Assembly (NCBI GenBank): GCA_045119215.1
Contig: JBGVDD010000154.1
Coordinates: forward strand, 1-64,000
Reading direction: 5' to 3'
Origin: RUG11237 sp045119215
GTDB taxonomy: Bacteria; Bacillota; Clostridia; Lachnospirales; Lachnospiraceae
Length of the DNA stretch: 64,000 nucleotides
How positions within the stretch are numbered: the stretch's first letter is position 1; the number at the start of each line of letters is the position of its first letter. Positions 53,649 to 62,273 of this stretch are shown in pieces. The notes under the pieces were generated by a model, which worked only from the letters and a program-made list of their open reading frames with translations, was not told the origin of the DNA and did no database searches. Made by a program: the position numbers and the translations under genes.

Positions 53649-54668
53649 TTAGTTGTTGATGAACTTATCTTCTTCGTTGTTCCAGCTGTAAAGCTTACGG
53701 ATATCTTCTCCAACCTGCTCTGACTGATGTTCAGCAGCAAGCTTTCTCATAGCCTTGAAGTGTACCTGCTTTCCAGCATCTGACATATCTAATAAGAATT
53801 CTTTTGCAAAGCTTCCGTCCTGAATATCAGAAAGAACCTTCTTCATAGCCTTCTTAGTATCTTCTGTAATAATCTTTGGTCCTGTGATGTAATCACCATA
53901 TTCAGCTGTATTTGAAATTGAGTATCTCATTCCCGCAAAACCTGACTGATAAATCAAGTCTACGATTAATTTCATTTCATGAATACATTCGAAGTAAGCA
54001 TTTCTTGGATCATATCCAGCTTCTACTAATGTTTCGAAACCTGCCTGCATTAATGCACAAACACCACCACAAAGTACTGCCTGCTCACCGAAAAGGTCTG
54101 TTTCTGTTTCTGTTCTGAAATCTGTTTCTAATACACCAGCTCTTGCTCCACCGATAGCTAATGCATATGCTAAAGCGATTTCCTGAGCCTTTCCTGTAGC
54201 ATCCTGTTCTACAGCGATAAGACATGGAACACCTTTTCCTGCCTGGTATTCACTACGTACTGTATGTCCTGGTCCCTTTGGAGCGATCATAGTAACGTCT
54301 ACATCCTTTGGTGGAACGATACATCCAAAATGAATGTTGAAACCATGAGCAAACATTAACATATTTCCTGGCTCTAAGTTTGGTTCGATATCTTTTTTAT
54401 AAAGAGCAGCCTGCTTTTCATCATTGATAAGAATCATAATGATATCTGCCTTCTTAGCAGCTTCTGCAGCTGTAAATACTTCAAATCCCTGCTTTACTGC
54501 CTTGTCCCAGGACTTTGATCCCTCATAAAGACCAATGATTACGTTACATCCTGATTCCTTTGCATTTAAAGCATGTGCATGTCCCTGGCTACCATAGCCG
54601 ATTACTGCGATTGTCTTTCCATCTAACATAGAAAGATTACAATCTTCCTGGTAAAAAATCTTTGCCAT
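53649..54668 (-). CDS. ilvC: Ketol-acid reductoisomerase, class I
   Basis: Second step of valine and isoleucine synthesis: Mg-dependent alkyl shift and NADPH reduction. The 339-aa length is class I. The Rossmann motif is GYGSQGHAHALN near residues 25-36. LMFAHGFNIHFG, KGPGHTVRSEYQAGKGVP and the FGEQAVLCGG metal region are all present. An AGGAGG site precedes the ATG. It follows ilvN by 85 bp and ends in a terminator. Confidence 0.97.
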   Translation of the reverse strand: MAKIFYQEDCNLSMLDGKTIAVIGYGSQGHAHALNAKESGCNVIIGLYEGSKSWDKAVKQGFEVFTAAEAAKKADIIMILINDEKQAALYKKDIEPNLEPGNMLMFAHGFNIHFGCIVPPKDVDVTMIAPKGPGHTVRSEYQAGKGVPCLIAVEQDATGKAQEIALAYALAIGGARAGVLETDFRTETETDLFGEQAVLCGGVCALMQAGFETLVEAGYDPRNAYFECIHEMKLIVDLIYQSGFAGMRYSISNTAEYGDYITGPKIITEDTKKAMKKVLSDIQDGSFAKEFLLDMSDAGKQVHFKAMRKLAAEHQSEQVGEDIRKLYSWNNEEDKFINN

Positions 54669-54753
54669 TTTCCATTTCCTCCTAAAAAATAAATACGTAT
54701 TTATAACTTAACAGCCTAAAAAGGTCTTAGGTTAACAAATTAATTAAACTAGA

Positions 54754-55251
54754 TTACAACATCTTTACGTCATCTGTTCCTCGAGATAATCCTGTAGCTC
54801 CCGTTCTGGCAAGCTCTAAGATTCCATATGGCTCAAGAAGCTTAATAAACGCATCCACTTTATCTAAATTTCCTGTTAGCTCAATCACCAGTGCCTCACT
54901 GGAAACATCCATAATCTTTGCCTTAAAAATATCTGCAATGGAGATAATTTCCTGTCTTGTCTCCGGTTTTACTGTCACCTTAATCATTACAAGTTCACGA
55001 CAGACAGAGGCCCCTGCCTTCAATTCCTTGATATCAATTACTTCTTCTAATTTTGCTAACTGCTTTTCAATCTGCTCTAGTACAACTTCATCTTCCACTA
55101 CCACAACGGTGATTCTTGAATATCTGTCATCTGCTGTCACACCTGCTGTAATACTGTCGATATTGTATCCTCTGCGTGTAAAGAGTCCTGCAATACGACT
55201 TAAAACACCCGAGGTATTCTCAACTAGAAGCGAAAAAACCTGTCTTTTCAT
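54754..55251 (-). CDS. ilvN: Acetolactate synthase small (regulatory) subunit
   Basis: ACT-domain regulatory subunit giving valine feedback to acetolactate synthase. The 165-aa protein opens with the ACT motif ENTSGVLSRIAGLFTRRGYN and has the C-terminal IlvH-like domain. The catalytic subunit gene ilvB is not in the window, so the small subunit is paired here only with ilvC. It has its own promoter at 55289-55317, immediately after the glycosyltransferase gene. Confidence 0.95.
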   Translation of the reverse strand: MKRQVFSLLVENTSGVLSRIAGLFTRRGYNIDSITAGVTADDRYSRITVVVVEDEVVLEQIEKQLAKLEEVIDIKELKAGASVCRELVMIKVTVKPETRQEIISIADIFKAKIMDVSSEALVIELTGNLDKVDAFIKLLEPYGILELARTGATGLSRGTDDVKML

Positions 55252-55288
55252 GACTATTCTCTTCCCTTCCTTTTTTCTACCATTTCAC

Positions 55289-55317
55289 ATTTTAGCAAGA
55301 CCGTTTGTATTTGTCAA
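55289..55317 (-). promoter_or_regulatory. Sigma-A promoter of ilvNC
   Basis: TTGACA (55312-55317), 17 bp, TAAAAT (55289-55294) on the minus strand. The leader is only about 35 nt, too short for a T-box or peptide attenuator. Confidence 0.82.
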
Positions 55318-55324
55318 CACCACT

Positions 55325-56293
55325 TTATCTCAATCTGTAGAGTAATAACAGAACCCCCGGACAAATACAGCAAATATTTGTAAGGATTTTTTCCTTTTTT
55401 GACAAATAAGGCATTGCTGTTTTTTTGTGTTTTTTCAAAATCAAAAGGCTTTTTTTATAATATTCATCCTGCGTTCCTGCCTTCTGATATCCCACATTAC
55501 GAATCACCGCCAAAGCATTTTGTACATATCGGATACTCATCTGCCTTTTCACATTCTCATAGTCCCATGTAAGCATTTCTTCCATCTGTTGTTCTGCTCG
55601 AATCGCAGCAAAGGATTTCTCTACCCCCAGGACATGGTTTTTGGCATGGGAAATAGAATCTTCCCAGAAAAAATACGTATAGACCTGTTTTGGATTATAA
55701 AAAATTTTTTCTATATGACACATATATGTAAAACCAAACAAAACATCGGGCCATATAGGAATATCCAGCGCACACCTAATCTTGTATTTTTTTATAATGT
55801 CCATTCGAAACATTTTATTCCACACATATCCTTTGTACCCGTCTTCCTGCATGAGAATTTCCATTGCCTGTGCTCTGGTCAGTTCTCTAGCCTCCCCCTT
55901 TGTTTCATTAATCGTCTCTTCTCCTTTTACTTCTTTGAATCCACAAATGGAGAGTTCGTAACCCTTCTCCATTCCATCTACCAGGGTATTGACAAAATCC
56001 TTTGTCACAATATCATCAGAATCTACCCAGCATAAATATTCTCCATCCGCTTCCTCAATGCCTCGATTTCTTGCAGAACCTTCTCCCCCGTTTTCTTTTC
56101 TTACCAGTTTAATTCTTTTATCTTTTGCCGCATACTCTCTACAGATTTTTTGTGTCAACTCATCCTTGGAGCCATCGTCCACTATCACAATCTGAAGATT
56201 GTGATAGTTCTGATTCAGGCATGCTTCCAAACACGGACGTAACCTTTCACCTGTATTATATACTGGAATTACCATGGTGACTAACTTACCCAT
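55325..56293 (-). CDS. Family 2 glycosyltransferase
   Basis: A 322-aa GT-A fold transferase. The N-terminal motif VTMVIPVYNTGERLRPCLEA, the IVDDGSKD acidic pair, GSARNRGIEEADGEYLCWVDSDD with the DxD metal site (about residue 95-97), and a single C-terminal hydrophobic stretch are visible. The donor and acceptor are unknown; likely cell-surface polysaccharide or protein glycosylation. No other sugar genes adjoin. I start at MGKLVTM (AGGAGA site); six further codons upstream are possible. Confidence 0.88.
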   Translation of the reverse strand: MGKLVTMVIPVYNTGERLRPCLEACLNQNYHNLQIVIVDDGSKDELTQKICREYAAKDKRIKLVRKENGGEGSARNRGIEEADGEYLCWVDSDDIVTKDFVNTLVDGMEKGYELSICGFKEVKGEETINETKGEARELTRAQAMEILMQEDGYKGYVWNKMFRMDIIKKYKIRCALDIPIWPDVLFGFTYMCHIEKIFYNPKQVYTYFFWEDSISHAKNHVLGVEKSFAAIRAEQQMEEMLTWDYENVKRQMSIRYVQNALAVIRNVGYQKAGTQDEYYKKSLLILKKHKKTAMPYLSKKEKILTNICCICPGVLLLLYRLR

Positions 56294-56321
56294 TTCGCTC
56301 TCTCCTATCATCCATATCTAC

Positions 56322-56339
56322 GTTACAGTACACAGATAC
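56322..56339. repeat. GTTAC-type palindromic motif before the glycosyltransferase gene
   Basis: GTTACAGTACACAGATAC, similar to the sequences at 27706-27736 and 44398-44419. It lies in the 67-bp gap between the methionine synthase and glycosyltransferase genes. Confidence 0.4.
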
Positions 56340-56360
56340 CTGCATACCTACCTCAAGAGA

Positions 56361-58772
56361 TTAAAGTCCCAACAATCTCTGCACCAGCTTTACTGCCTCC
56401 GCAGCATCCTTTGAATATCCGTCTGCTCCAATTTCATCCGCATATTCCTGCGTTATCACTGCGCCTCCGATAATTATCTTTGCTGTAACCCCTGTATCCT
56501 TTGCCGCCTCTATTACATGTCGCATTTGTTGCATTGTTGTGGTCATCAGTGCAGATAATGCGATAACATCTGCTTTTTCTTTTATGGCAGTCTCCAAAAT
56601 CACTTCTTTAGGAACATCTTTTCCTAAGTCAATAACACGGTAACCATAATTTTTCAGCATAAGAGCTACAAGATTCTTCCCGATGTCATGAATATCCCCT
56701 TCCACCGTCGCGATTACGATGGTAGGAAGATTATCCTCTCCTTTCCCGGCCTGCAGGTATGGTTCCAAAAACTCAATGGCTGTTTTCATAGCCTCTGCAC
56801 TGGATATCAGCTGTGGCAAAAAATATTTTTTTTGATCAAATAAATCTCCCACCTGGTTAATGGCTGGAATCAGTATATCATTCAACAATACTGAAGCATC
56901 ATCCCCTTGCTCTAAGGCCTGCTTTGTCTTTTCCACAATGGTAGACTTATTTCCCTTTAACACATCTTCGTAAATCAATTCCCTGACAGACTTTTCTTTT
57001 TTCTCCACCCCAGTTGCAGTTTCTTCTTTTTTTAATCGTTGCACCGTATTGATATATTCCATGTCCGCATTTTCCTTATTCATCAGCAGATCCGCAGCAT
57101 AGGCACATTTTACCAGCATCTCCTGAGAAGGATTAGAAATCGCCATAGTAAGCCCTTTCATAATGGCCATGGTTAGAAATGTGGTGTTAACAAAACTTCT
57201 GTCCGGCAATCCAAAACTGATATTTGAAAGTCCACATATTGTGGCTACCTCCAGTTCATTTTTACAGTATTCAATAGTCTCTAAAGTTTCCAAAGCTGCC
57301 ATTTTATTGGCTCCCACTGTAGCCACCAATCCATCTACTACCATATCTGTATTCTTCATCCCATGGGCAACGGCTTCGTCGTATATTCTCTTAATAATTC
57401 TCTTTTTTTCTTCAAGATTCTTTGGTAATCCTTCATCAGACACCGGCAAAATAATAAACATTGCCCCATACTTTGCCGCAATAGGAATTAATTGTTCAAA
57501 CTTAGGAGTTTCCAAAGAGATAGAATTAATTAAAGCTCTACCTGGATATCTTCGTAATGCTGCCTCGATAACCTCTACATAACTAGAATCAATACACAAC
57601 GGAAGACTGCTGGCCATCCCTACTTCCTCTATCACCTTTAACATGGTAGCCTTTTCGTCTATTCCACTCATTCCTACATTGATATCCAAAATGGACGCAC
57701 CACACTCTTCCTGTTCCCTGGCAAACTCCAAAACCCGTTCATACTTTCCTTCTCTCAATTCTGCCTGAAGCGCTTTCTTTCCTGTAGGGTTGATTCTTTC
57801 CCCCACAATTAAAAATTTGCCATCCAATTCTATGGACAACATCTTTCTCTCAGAAGACAGAAGACGTAAGGATTTTGTCCCTCTCTTCTTTTTCTTTATT
57901 GTTTCTGTATATTCTTTTATTTTTCCAATAAACTCTGGAGTAGTCCCACAACATCCGCCTACAATATCTGCTCCTGCCTGAATCAATTCCCGGGTATACT
58001 TTAGAAATTCTTCCGAATCCATATCATATTCTGTGGTGCCATCCGGCTGTAATTGTGGTAACCCCGCATTTGGTTTTGCAATTAATGGAACATTAGATAC
58101 CTTCTCCATTTCCTTAACAATAGGAATCATCTTATCTGGTCCTGCTGAACAGTTAACCCCCACTGCATCCGCCCCCAGACTTTCCAATACTACAACTGCG
58201 GCTGAAGGTTCCGTACCAAACAATGTCTTTCCGTCATCATTAAAGGTAAGCGTAATCATTACTGGCAAATCACAGCTTTCCTTTGCTGCTATTAAAGCCG
58301 CTCTGCACTCTTGAAGGCTTAGCATGGTTTCAATAACCAGCAAATCCACTCCAGCCTCACACAAATACCCTATCTGTTCCTTATAAACATCTACAAGTTC
58401 CTCAAAATCCAGGGTTCCCATTGGAGCTAACTGTTCTCCAGTCATAGTCAGGTCTCCTGCAACCAATGCACGATTTCCTACTGCTTTTTTGGATAATTCC
58501 ACCAACGCAAGATTCATCTCACGGCGTTTTTCTTCCAGTCCATATTCTGCAAGTTTGATTCTGTTTGCCGTAAATGTTGGTGCATATACAATATCACTTC
58601 CCGCTTCTACAAAAGCCTTCTGTAAATCTATTAATTTCTGTGGGTGCTCCAGAATCCATTCTTCCGGACACACTCCTGCTTCCAGGCCACACTTCTGAAG
58701 ATTGGAACCCGTCGCTCCATCCAATATCACAATCTTTTTTTCTACTAATTCTCTAAATTCTTGTTTTGTCAT
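56361..58772 (-). CDS. metH: Corrinoid-dependent methionine synthase (MetH) lacking the reactivation domain
   Basis: Transfers a methyl group from methyltetrahydrofolate through cobalamin to homocysteine. The 803-aa protein has a homocysteine-binding zinc domain (about 1-290; Cys in GVNCSAGP and the CCG of GGCCGTTP), a pterin-binding domain (about 320-570, with GERINPTGKKAL), a cap (about 600-690) and a B12-binding domain with the DxHxxG motif (GDIHDIGKNLV, near 710-720). The C-terminal AdoMet reactivation domain of the E. coli enzyme is missing, as in many clostridial enzymes. Start uses the ATG after a TAGTAGG site. It is 19 bp downstream of the yitJ-like gene. Confidence 0.92.
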   Translation of the reverse strand: MTKQEFRELVEKKIVILDGATGSNLQKCGLEAGVCPEEWILEHPQKLIDLQKAFVEAGSDIVYAPTFTANRIKLAEYGLEEKRREMNLALVELSKKAVGNRALVAGDLTMTGEQLAPMGTLDFEELVDVYKEQIGYLCEAGVDLLVIETMLSLQECRAALIAAKESCDLPVMITLTFNDDGKTLFGTEPSAAVVVLESLGADAVGVNCSAGPDKMIPIVKEMEKVSNVPLIAKPNAGLPQLQPDGTTEYDMDSEEFLKYTRELIQAGADIVGGCCGTTPEFIGKIKEYTETIKKKKRGTKSLRLLSSERKMLSIELDGKFLIVGERINPTGKKALQAELREGKYERVLEFAREQEECGASILDINVGMSGIDEKATMLKVIEEVGMASSLPLCIDSSYVEVIEAALRRYPGRALINSISLETPKFEQLIPIAAKYGAMFIILPVSDEGLPKNLEEKKRIIKRIYDEAVAHGMKNTDMVVDGLVATVGANKMAALETLETIEYCKNELEVATICGLSNISFGLPDRSFVNTTFLTMAIMKGLTMAISNPSQEMLVKCAYAADLLMNKENADMEYINTVQRLKKEETATGVEKKEKSVRELIYEDVLKGNKSTIVEKTKQALEQGDDASVLLNDILIPAINQVGDLFDQKKYFLPQLISSAEAMKTAIEFLEPYLQAGKGEDNLPTIVIATVEGDIHDIGKNLVALMLKNYGYRVIDLGKDVPKEVILETAIKEKADVIALSALMTTTMQQMRHVIEAAKDTGVTAKIIIGGAVITQEYADEIGADGYSKDAAEAVKLVQRLLGL

Positions 58773-58790
58773 ATTATTTACCTACTATTT

Positions 58791-60575
58791 TCATTTTAGT
58801 ATTTGTTTTACAAGATGTACTCTGTTAAATGGCAACATAAAATAATATCCATCTGCTATTGTTTCTAATTTTCCCATAACGCTGCGCACCACTTTAACTC
58901 CTGCGGCTTCCCCTTCTTCCCGGCTCATATCAGGATGAAAACAATCAAGCACTTCATCCGGTACATTAATTCCAAAAATTTCATTTTTAATAAAAGATGC
59001 ATTCCGGTAACTAATAAGAGGCATCAGTCCGCACAAAATCTTACACCCCGTTTTTTCCTTTACTTTTTGTATTTTTCTTACGTCTTCCTCCTCAAATATC
59101 GGCTGGGTCAAAAAGAACTGGGCACCTGCGTCCATCTTTTTTTCCACCCTCTTAATTTCCATATCCAGATTGGCTCGATTGTAATTTAATGCTCCTCCAA
59201 AGCTCACAGGTCTTTGTTTAAAATGTTCCTCATTCATCTCCGATACATATTGCATCAGCTTTATGGAATTAAAATCAAATACACCTGAAATTTCATTTCT
59301 GCTGTCTGCCGGAACCGGATCTCCAGTCACAAACAAAAAATTTTCGATTCCATTTAGATAAGCTCCCATAATTCCAGCTCTCATGGAAATTCTATTCTTA
59401 TCCCTGCAAGCAATATGGGGCATTACCTCAATCCCCACTTGATTTTTCACTTTAATTCCCATCATTATGGAATCCACTCTAGCCTTGCCCATAGGAGAAT
59501 CCGCAAAGGTAATCATATCCACACCACTTGCCTTTAACAAATGGGCACAATCCATAATTTTCTCATCATTGGCATCATACGGTGGATCCAATTCCACTAA
59601 AATCACCTTTTTTCCCTGTTCTAGCTGACGGATAAAAGAATTTTTTCTTGGTTGCTCCACGATTGCCTTATCTTCTTCTAATACAATACTATTACCAAAG
59701 ACTTGACGTATATCCAGACTTTTAGCAATTTTCTTGATATCATCTGGGGTTGTCCCACAGCATCCTCCCAAAATACTAACACCATTTTGAGCAATTTCGC
59801 AAATGTTCTTTGCAAAATATTTACTGTTTCCTGCATAAACAGCCCTATCCTGAAGTAGCTCCGGATATCCGGAATTTGGCATTGCTGTGTAATATTTATT
59901 TCCTTTTAAATAAAGTTTCCCATAAATTTCCTTTAAATGTGCTGGTCCAATTCCACAATTGAACCCTACTCCGTCGAGAAATTCACAAGAATCCAATCCA
60001 TCCAAAATTCTCTGTGCCCTGATTCCCATTTTGGTATATCCGTATTTATTCAGGCTAAACTGTGCAAATATAAAAGTATCCGGCTCCTTTTCCTTGATAT
60101 ATTGCGCCAACGTAGCTACCATGGCATAATCCGAAAAGGTTTCAAAGCAAAAAATCTGAGCACCTTCCACCAGAAAAGTATCTATAATTTCCTTGTATTC
60201 ATCTTCCACCTCACCTTCATCTTCGAAAGGCATCTCTGGTATAGGACCAATATCAGCTGCCACAAACACCGGTTCATTCATTTCTTTTGCTACAACTACA
60301 GCATTATCAAATGCTGCTCGAATCACCTGTTTTACCACCTGAATATCCCGATTTAAGGATACCGTATTAGCCGCAAAAGAATTTGTCCTGATAAGTCTGG
60401 CACCTGCCTCTATATACTCTTTGTGTATTCTTTGGACTTTTTCTTTCTCTGTAATATTAGCCAATTCCGGAAGAACGTTTAAATCTTTATATAGCTGCCC
60501 AAAATACGTGCCAAACGCTCCATCTGAAACAATTTTATTTTTTTCTAAATATGTTTTGATATCCATGTTTTTCAT
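58791..60575 (-). CDS. Bifunctional homocysteine S-methyltransferase / methylenetetrahydrofolate reductase (YitJ-like)
   Basis: A 594-aa fusion. The N-terminal half (about 1-295) is a homocysteine S-methyltransferase-type domain with zinc cysteines in GVGFNCGIGP and GGCCGTTPDDI. The C-terminal half (about 310-594) is a FAD-dependent 5,10-methylenetetrahydrofolate reductase with VELDPPYDANDEKIMD, the ITFADSPMGKARVDS loop and FFLTQPIFEEEDV. The reductase would supply methyl-THF to the MetH-like product of the next gene. The ribosome site is poor (GGTG 13 nt upstream), and the surface-protein gene ends only 6 bp upstream. The start could be MDIKTYL, three codons later. Confidence 0.9.
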   Translation of the reverse strand: MKNMDIKTYLEKNKIVSDGAFGTYFGQLYKDLNVLPELANITEKEKVQRIHKEYIEAGARLIRTNSFAANTVSLNRDIQVVKQVIRAAFDNAVVVAKEMNEPVFVAADIGPIPEMPFEDEGEVEDEYKEIIDTFLVEGAQIFCFETFSDYAMVATLAQYIKEKEPDTFIFAQFSLNKYGYTKMGIRAQRILDGLDSCEFLDGVGFNCGIGPAHLKEIYGKLYLKGNKYYTAMPNSGYPELLQDRAVYAGNSKYFAKNICEIAQNGVSILGGCCGTTPDDIKKIAKSLDIRQVFGNSIVLEEDKAIVEQPRKNSFIRQLEQGKKVILVELDPPYDANDEKIMDCAHLLKASGVDMITFADSPMGKARVDSIMMGIKVKNQVGIEVMPHIACRDKNRISMRAGIMGAYLNGIENFLFVTGDPVPADSRNEISGVFDFNSIKLMQYVSEMNEEHFKQRPVSFGGALNYNRANLDMEIKRVEKKMDAGAQFFLTQPIFEEEDVRKIQKVKEKTGCKILCGLMPLISYRNASFIKNEIFGINVPDEVLDCFHPDMSREEGEAAGVKVVRSVMGKLETIADGYYFMLPFNRVHLVKQILK

Positions 60576-60581
60576 TTTGTG

Positions 60582-62174
60582 CTATTTCACCGTTACAAGT
60601 ATTTTCTTGGACTTACTTCCGCTTTTCACAGTAACAACACAATTTCCTTTCTTTTTTCCTGTTATCTTACCTTTAGCACTTACCGTTGCTATTTTTTTAC
60701 TTGAAGTTACATAACTTAATTTCTCTGTTGAATTTTTTGGTGAAATCACTGCCTTTATAGTGAAAGTTTTATTTCTTTTTATGCTAACCTTTGACTTTTT
60801 AACATTGCTCAAAGTAATCTTTTGGGTTTTCACTATATTTTTACTTACAATAACCTTACACTGCGCCCTGGCACCTTTTTTTGTCTCAACTGTGATGACT
60901 GCCGTACCCACTTTGACACCATATACCACACCCTTGCTGTTTACAGTAGCCACAGACTTATTAGAACTTGTATAGGATTTCACTGCATCATCCTTGTCTA
61001 TCACCAGTTTAGTAGCCAGTATCTTTGTGGTTTTTACGTTGTATTTAGACTGTACAAAAGAAACCTTATACACCTTTTGTGCTATGGTTGGTGTAGGTGT
61101 AAAGGTTACAGTAGGTGTAGCGGTGGGTTCTAAGGTTGGTGTAGGGAGAGCTTTTACTGTTACTTCACAGAATTTTTCCACCTCACCAACTTTTACACAA
61201 ATTCTTGTATTTCCCGGCCCCACTGCCTGAACATTTCCATTCTCATCTACTCTTGCCACCTCCTGGTTCTCAGATGCAAAATAAACCTGTTTGTCAATGG
61301 CATCCGTCGGAAAAATTTCGCTGACTTTTAGAACATCTTTCTCTCCTTCTGTCAGCATCAAGTTCTCTTTATCTACCACAAAACTATCTACTTTTGCTTC
61401 TTTCCAACTGGCATACAAATTGAGATTTTCTATAGTGTCTTCCTTTATCCCAGTGAATTTTTTGGTGCACTCCTCATCCAGATACCACCCCTCAAACCTC
61501 ATCCCCTGACAAATAGGCTCAGGAATTTCGTTTATCTTTTCACCATAGGTATATTGTCTTGGTGGGTTATCATCCTCTATGAAGTCACCTCCATTTAAAT
61601 GATAATCAATTTTGTACACATTGGGTTCAAATTTTGCCTCCAAAAATATATTGCCTTGTTGTGTCTCAGATATACTATAAACTTGTTCTGTAAAGGGATG
61701 CTCCACATTTTTTAAGAACCAGCCCTGAAACGTGTATCCCTTTCTAGATGCATCCTCCAGATTGCGAACCCCAACACCTTCATAATATCCCGAAGGATTA
61801 TGTTCCCCATTGTATCCATAATGAGTATTATACTGGATGGCATAGTCATAATCATACCTGCTCCATTTTGCATATAATACCACATCATTCTGGGATGTTT
61901 TATCGATTCCTTGTACTGGAATTTGATATGCCCCATCCAAATACCATCCCTGAAAATCATGTTCAAAACGATATGGTTCGTACAATCTTTCAACTCCTAC
62001 TCCCTGTGTATATATGCTTGGATTTCTCTGGTCGTTTTCTCCACCATCCAGTTTATATTCCACATGAAAAGATGTATTTTCCTCGGCTGTTGTTGTTAAA
62101 AAGTGATTTTCCCACAACGTTGGTGTGGCAAGGGAAACCAATAAAATACCTCCCAATAATTTCTTTATGTTCAT
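60582..62174 (-). CDS. Secreted surface protein with three InlB-type repeats and Big_2 domains
   Basis: A 530-aa exported protein. After a signal peptide (about 1-25, LLGGILLVSLATPTLW), it has three InlB/Listeria-Bacteroides repeats (about 33-110, 112-190, 192-258) with GWYLDGAYQIP, GWFLKNVEHPF and GWYLDEECTKKF. A Big_2-type Ig domain follows (about 260-345), then a Thr-Pro linker (PTPTLEPTATPTVTFTPTPT, about 350-370) and two more Big_2 domains to the end (KLSYVTSSKKIATVSAKGKI). No sortase or other anchor is seen. The family points to adhesion or matrix binding. It sits 6 bp before the yitJ-like gene. Confidence 0.83.
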   Translation of the reverse strand: MNIKKLLGGILLVSLATPTLWENHFLTTTAEENTSFHVEYKLDGGENDQRNPSIYTQGVGVERLYEPYRFEHDFQGWYLDGAYQIPVQGIDKTSQNDVVLYAKWSRYDYDYAIQYNTHYGYNGEHNPSGYYEGVGVRNLEDASRKGYTFQGWFLKNVEHPFTEQVYSISETQQGNIFLEAKFEPNVYKIDYHLNGGDFIEDDNPPRQYTYGEKINEIPEPICQGMRFEGWYLDEECTKKFTGIKEDTIENLNLYASWKEAKVDSFVVDKENLMLTEGEKDVLKVSEIFPTDAIDKQVYFASENQEVARVDENGNVQAVGPGNTRICVKVGEVEKFCEVTVKALPTPTLEPTATPTVTFTPTPTIAQKVYKVSFVQSKYNVKTTKILATKLVIDKDDAVKSYTSSNKSVATVNSKGVVYGVKVGTAVITVETKKGARAQCKVIVSKNIVKTQKITLSNVKKSKVSIKRNKTFTIKAVISPKNSTEKLSYVTSSKKIATVSAKGKITGKKKGNCVVTVKSGSKSKKILVTVK

Positions 62175-62206
62175 AGAAACCCCTCCATTTTGCTATAATC
62201 CACTAT

Positions 62207-62235
62207 ATTGTAACATTTTTCAAAAAAAAGGTAAA
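62207..62235 (-). promoter_or_regulatory. Possible promoter of the surface protein-yitJ-metH transcript
   Basis: TTTACC (62230-62235), 17 bp, TACAAT (62207-62212) on the minus strand, just after the terminator at 62237-62265. Confidence 0.45.
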
Positions 62236-62236
62236 G

Positions 62237-62265
62237 AAAAAAGGAAGATATTATCTTCCTTTTTA
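62237..62265 (-). terminator. Intrinsic terminator after the truncated membrane protein gene
   Basis: AAGGAAGATA (62241-62250) and its complement (62252-62261) around one base, with T-run on the minus strand. Confidence 0.8.
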
Positions 62266-62273
62266 TTATCTCC

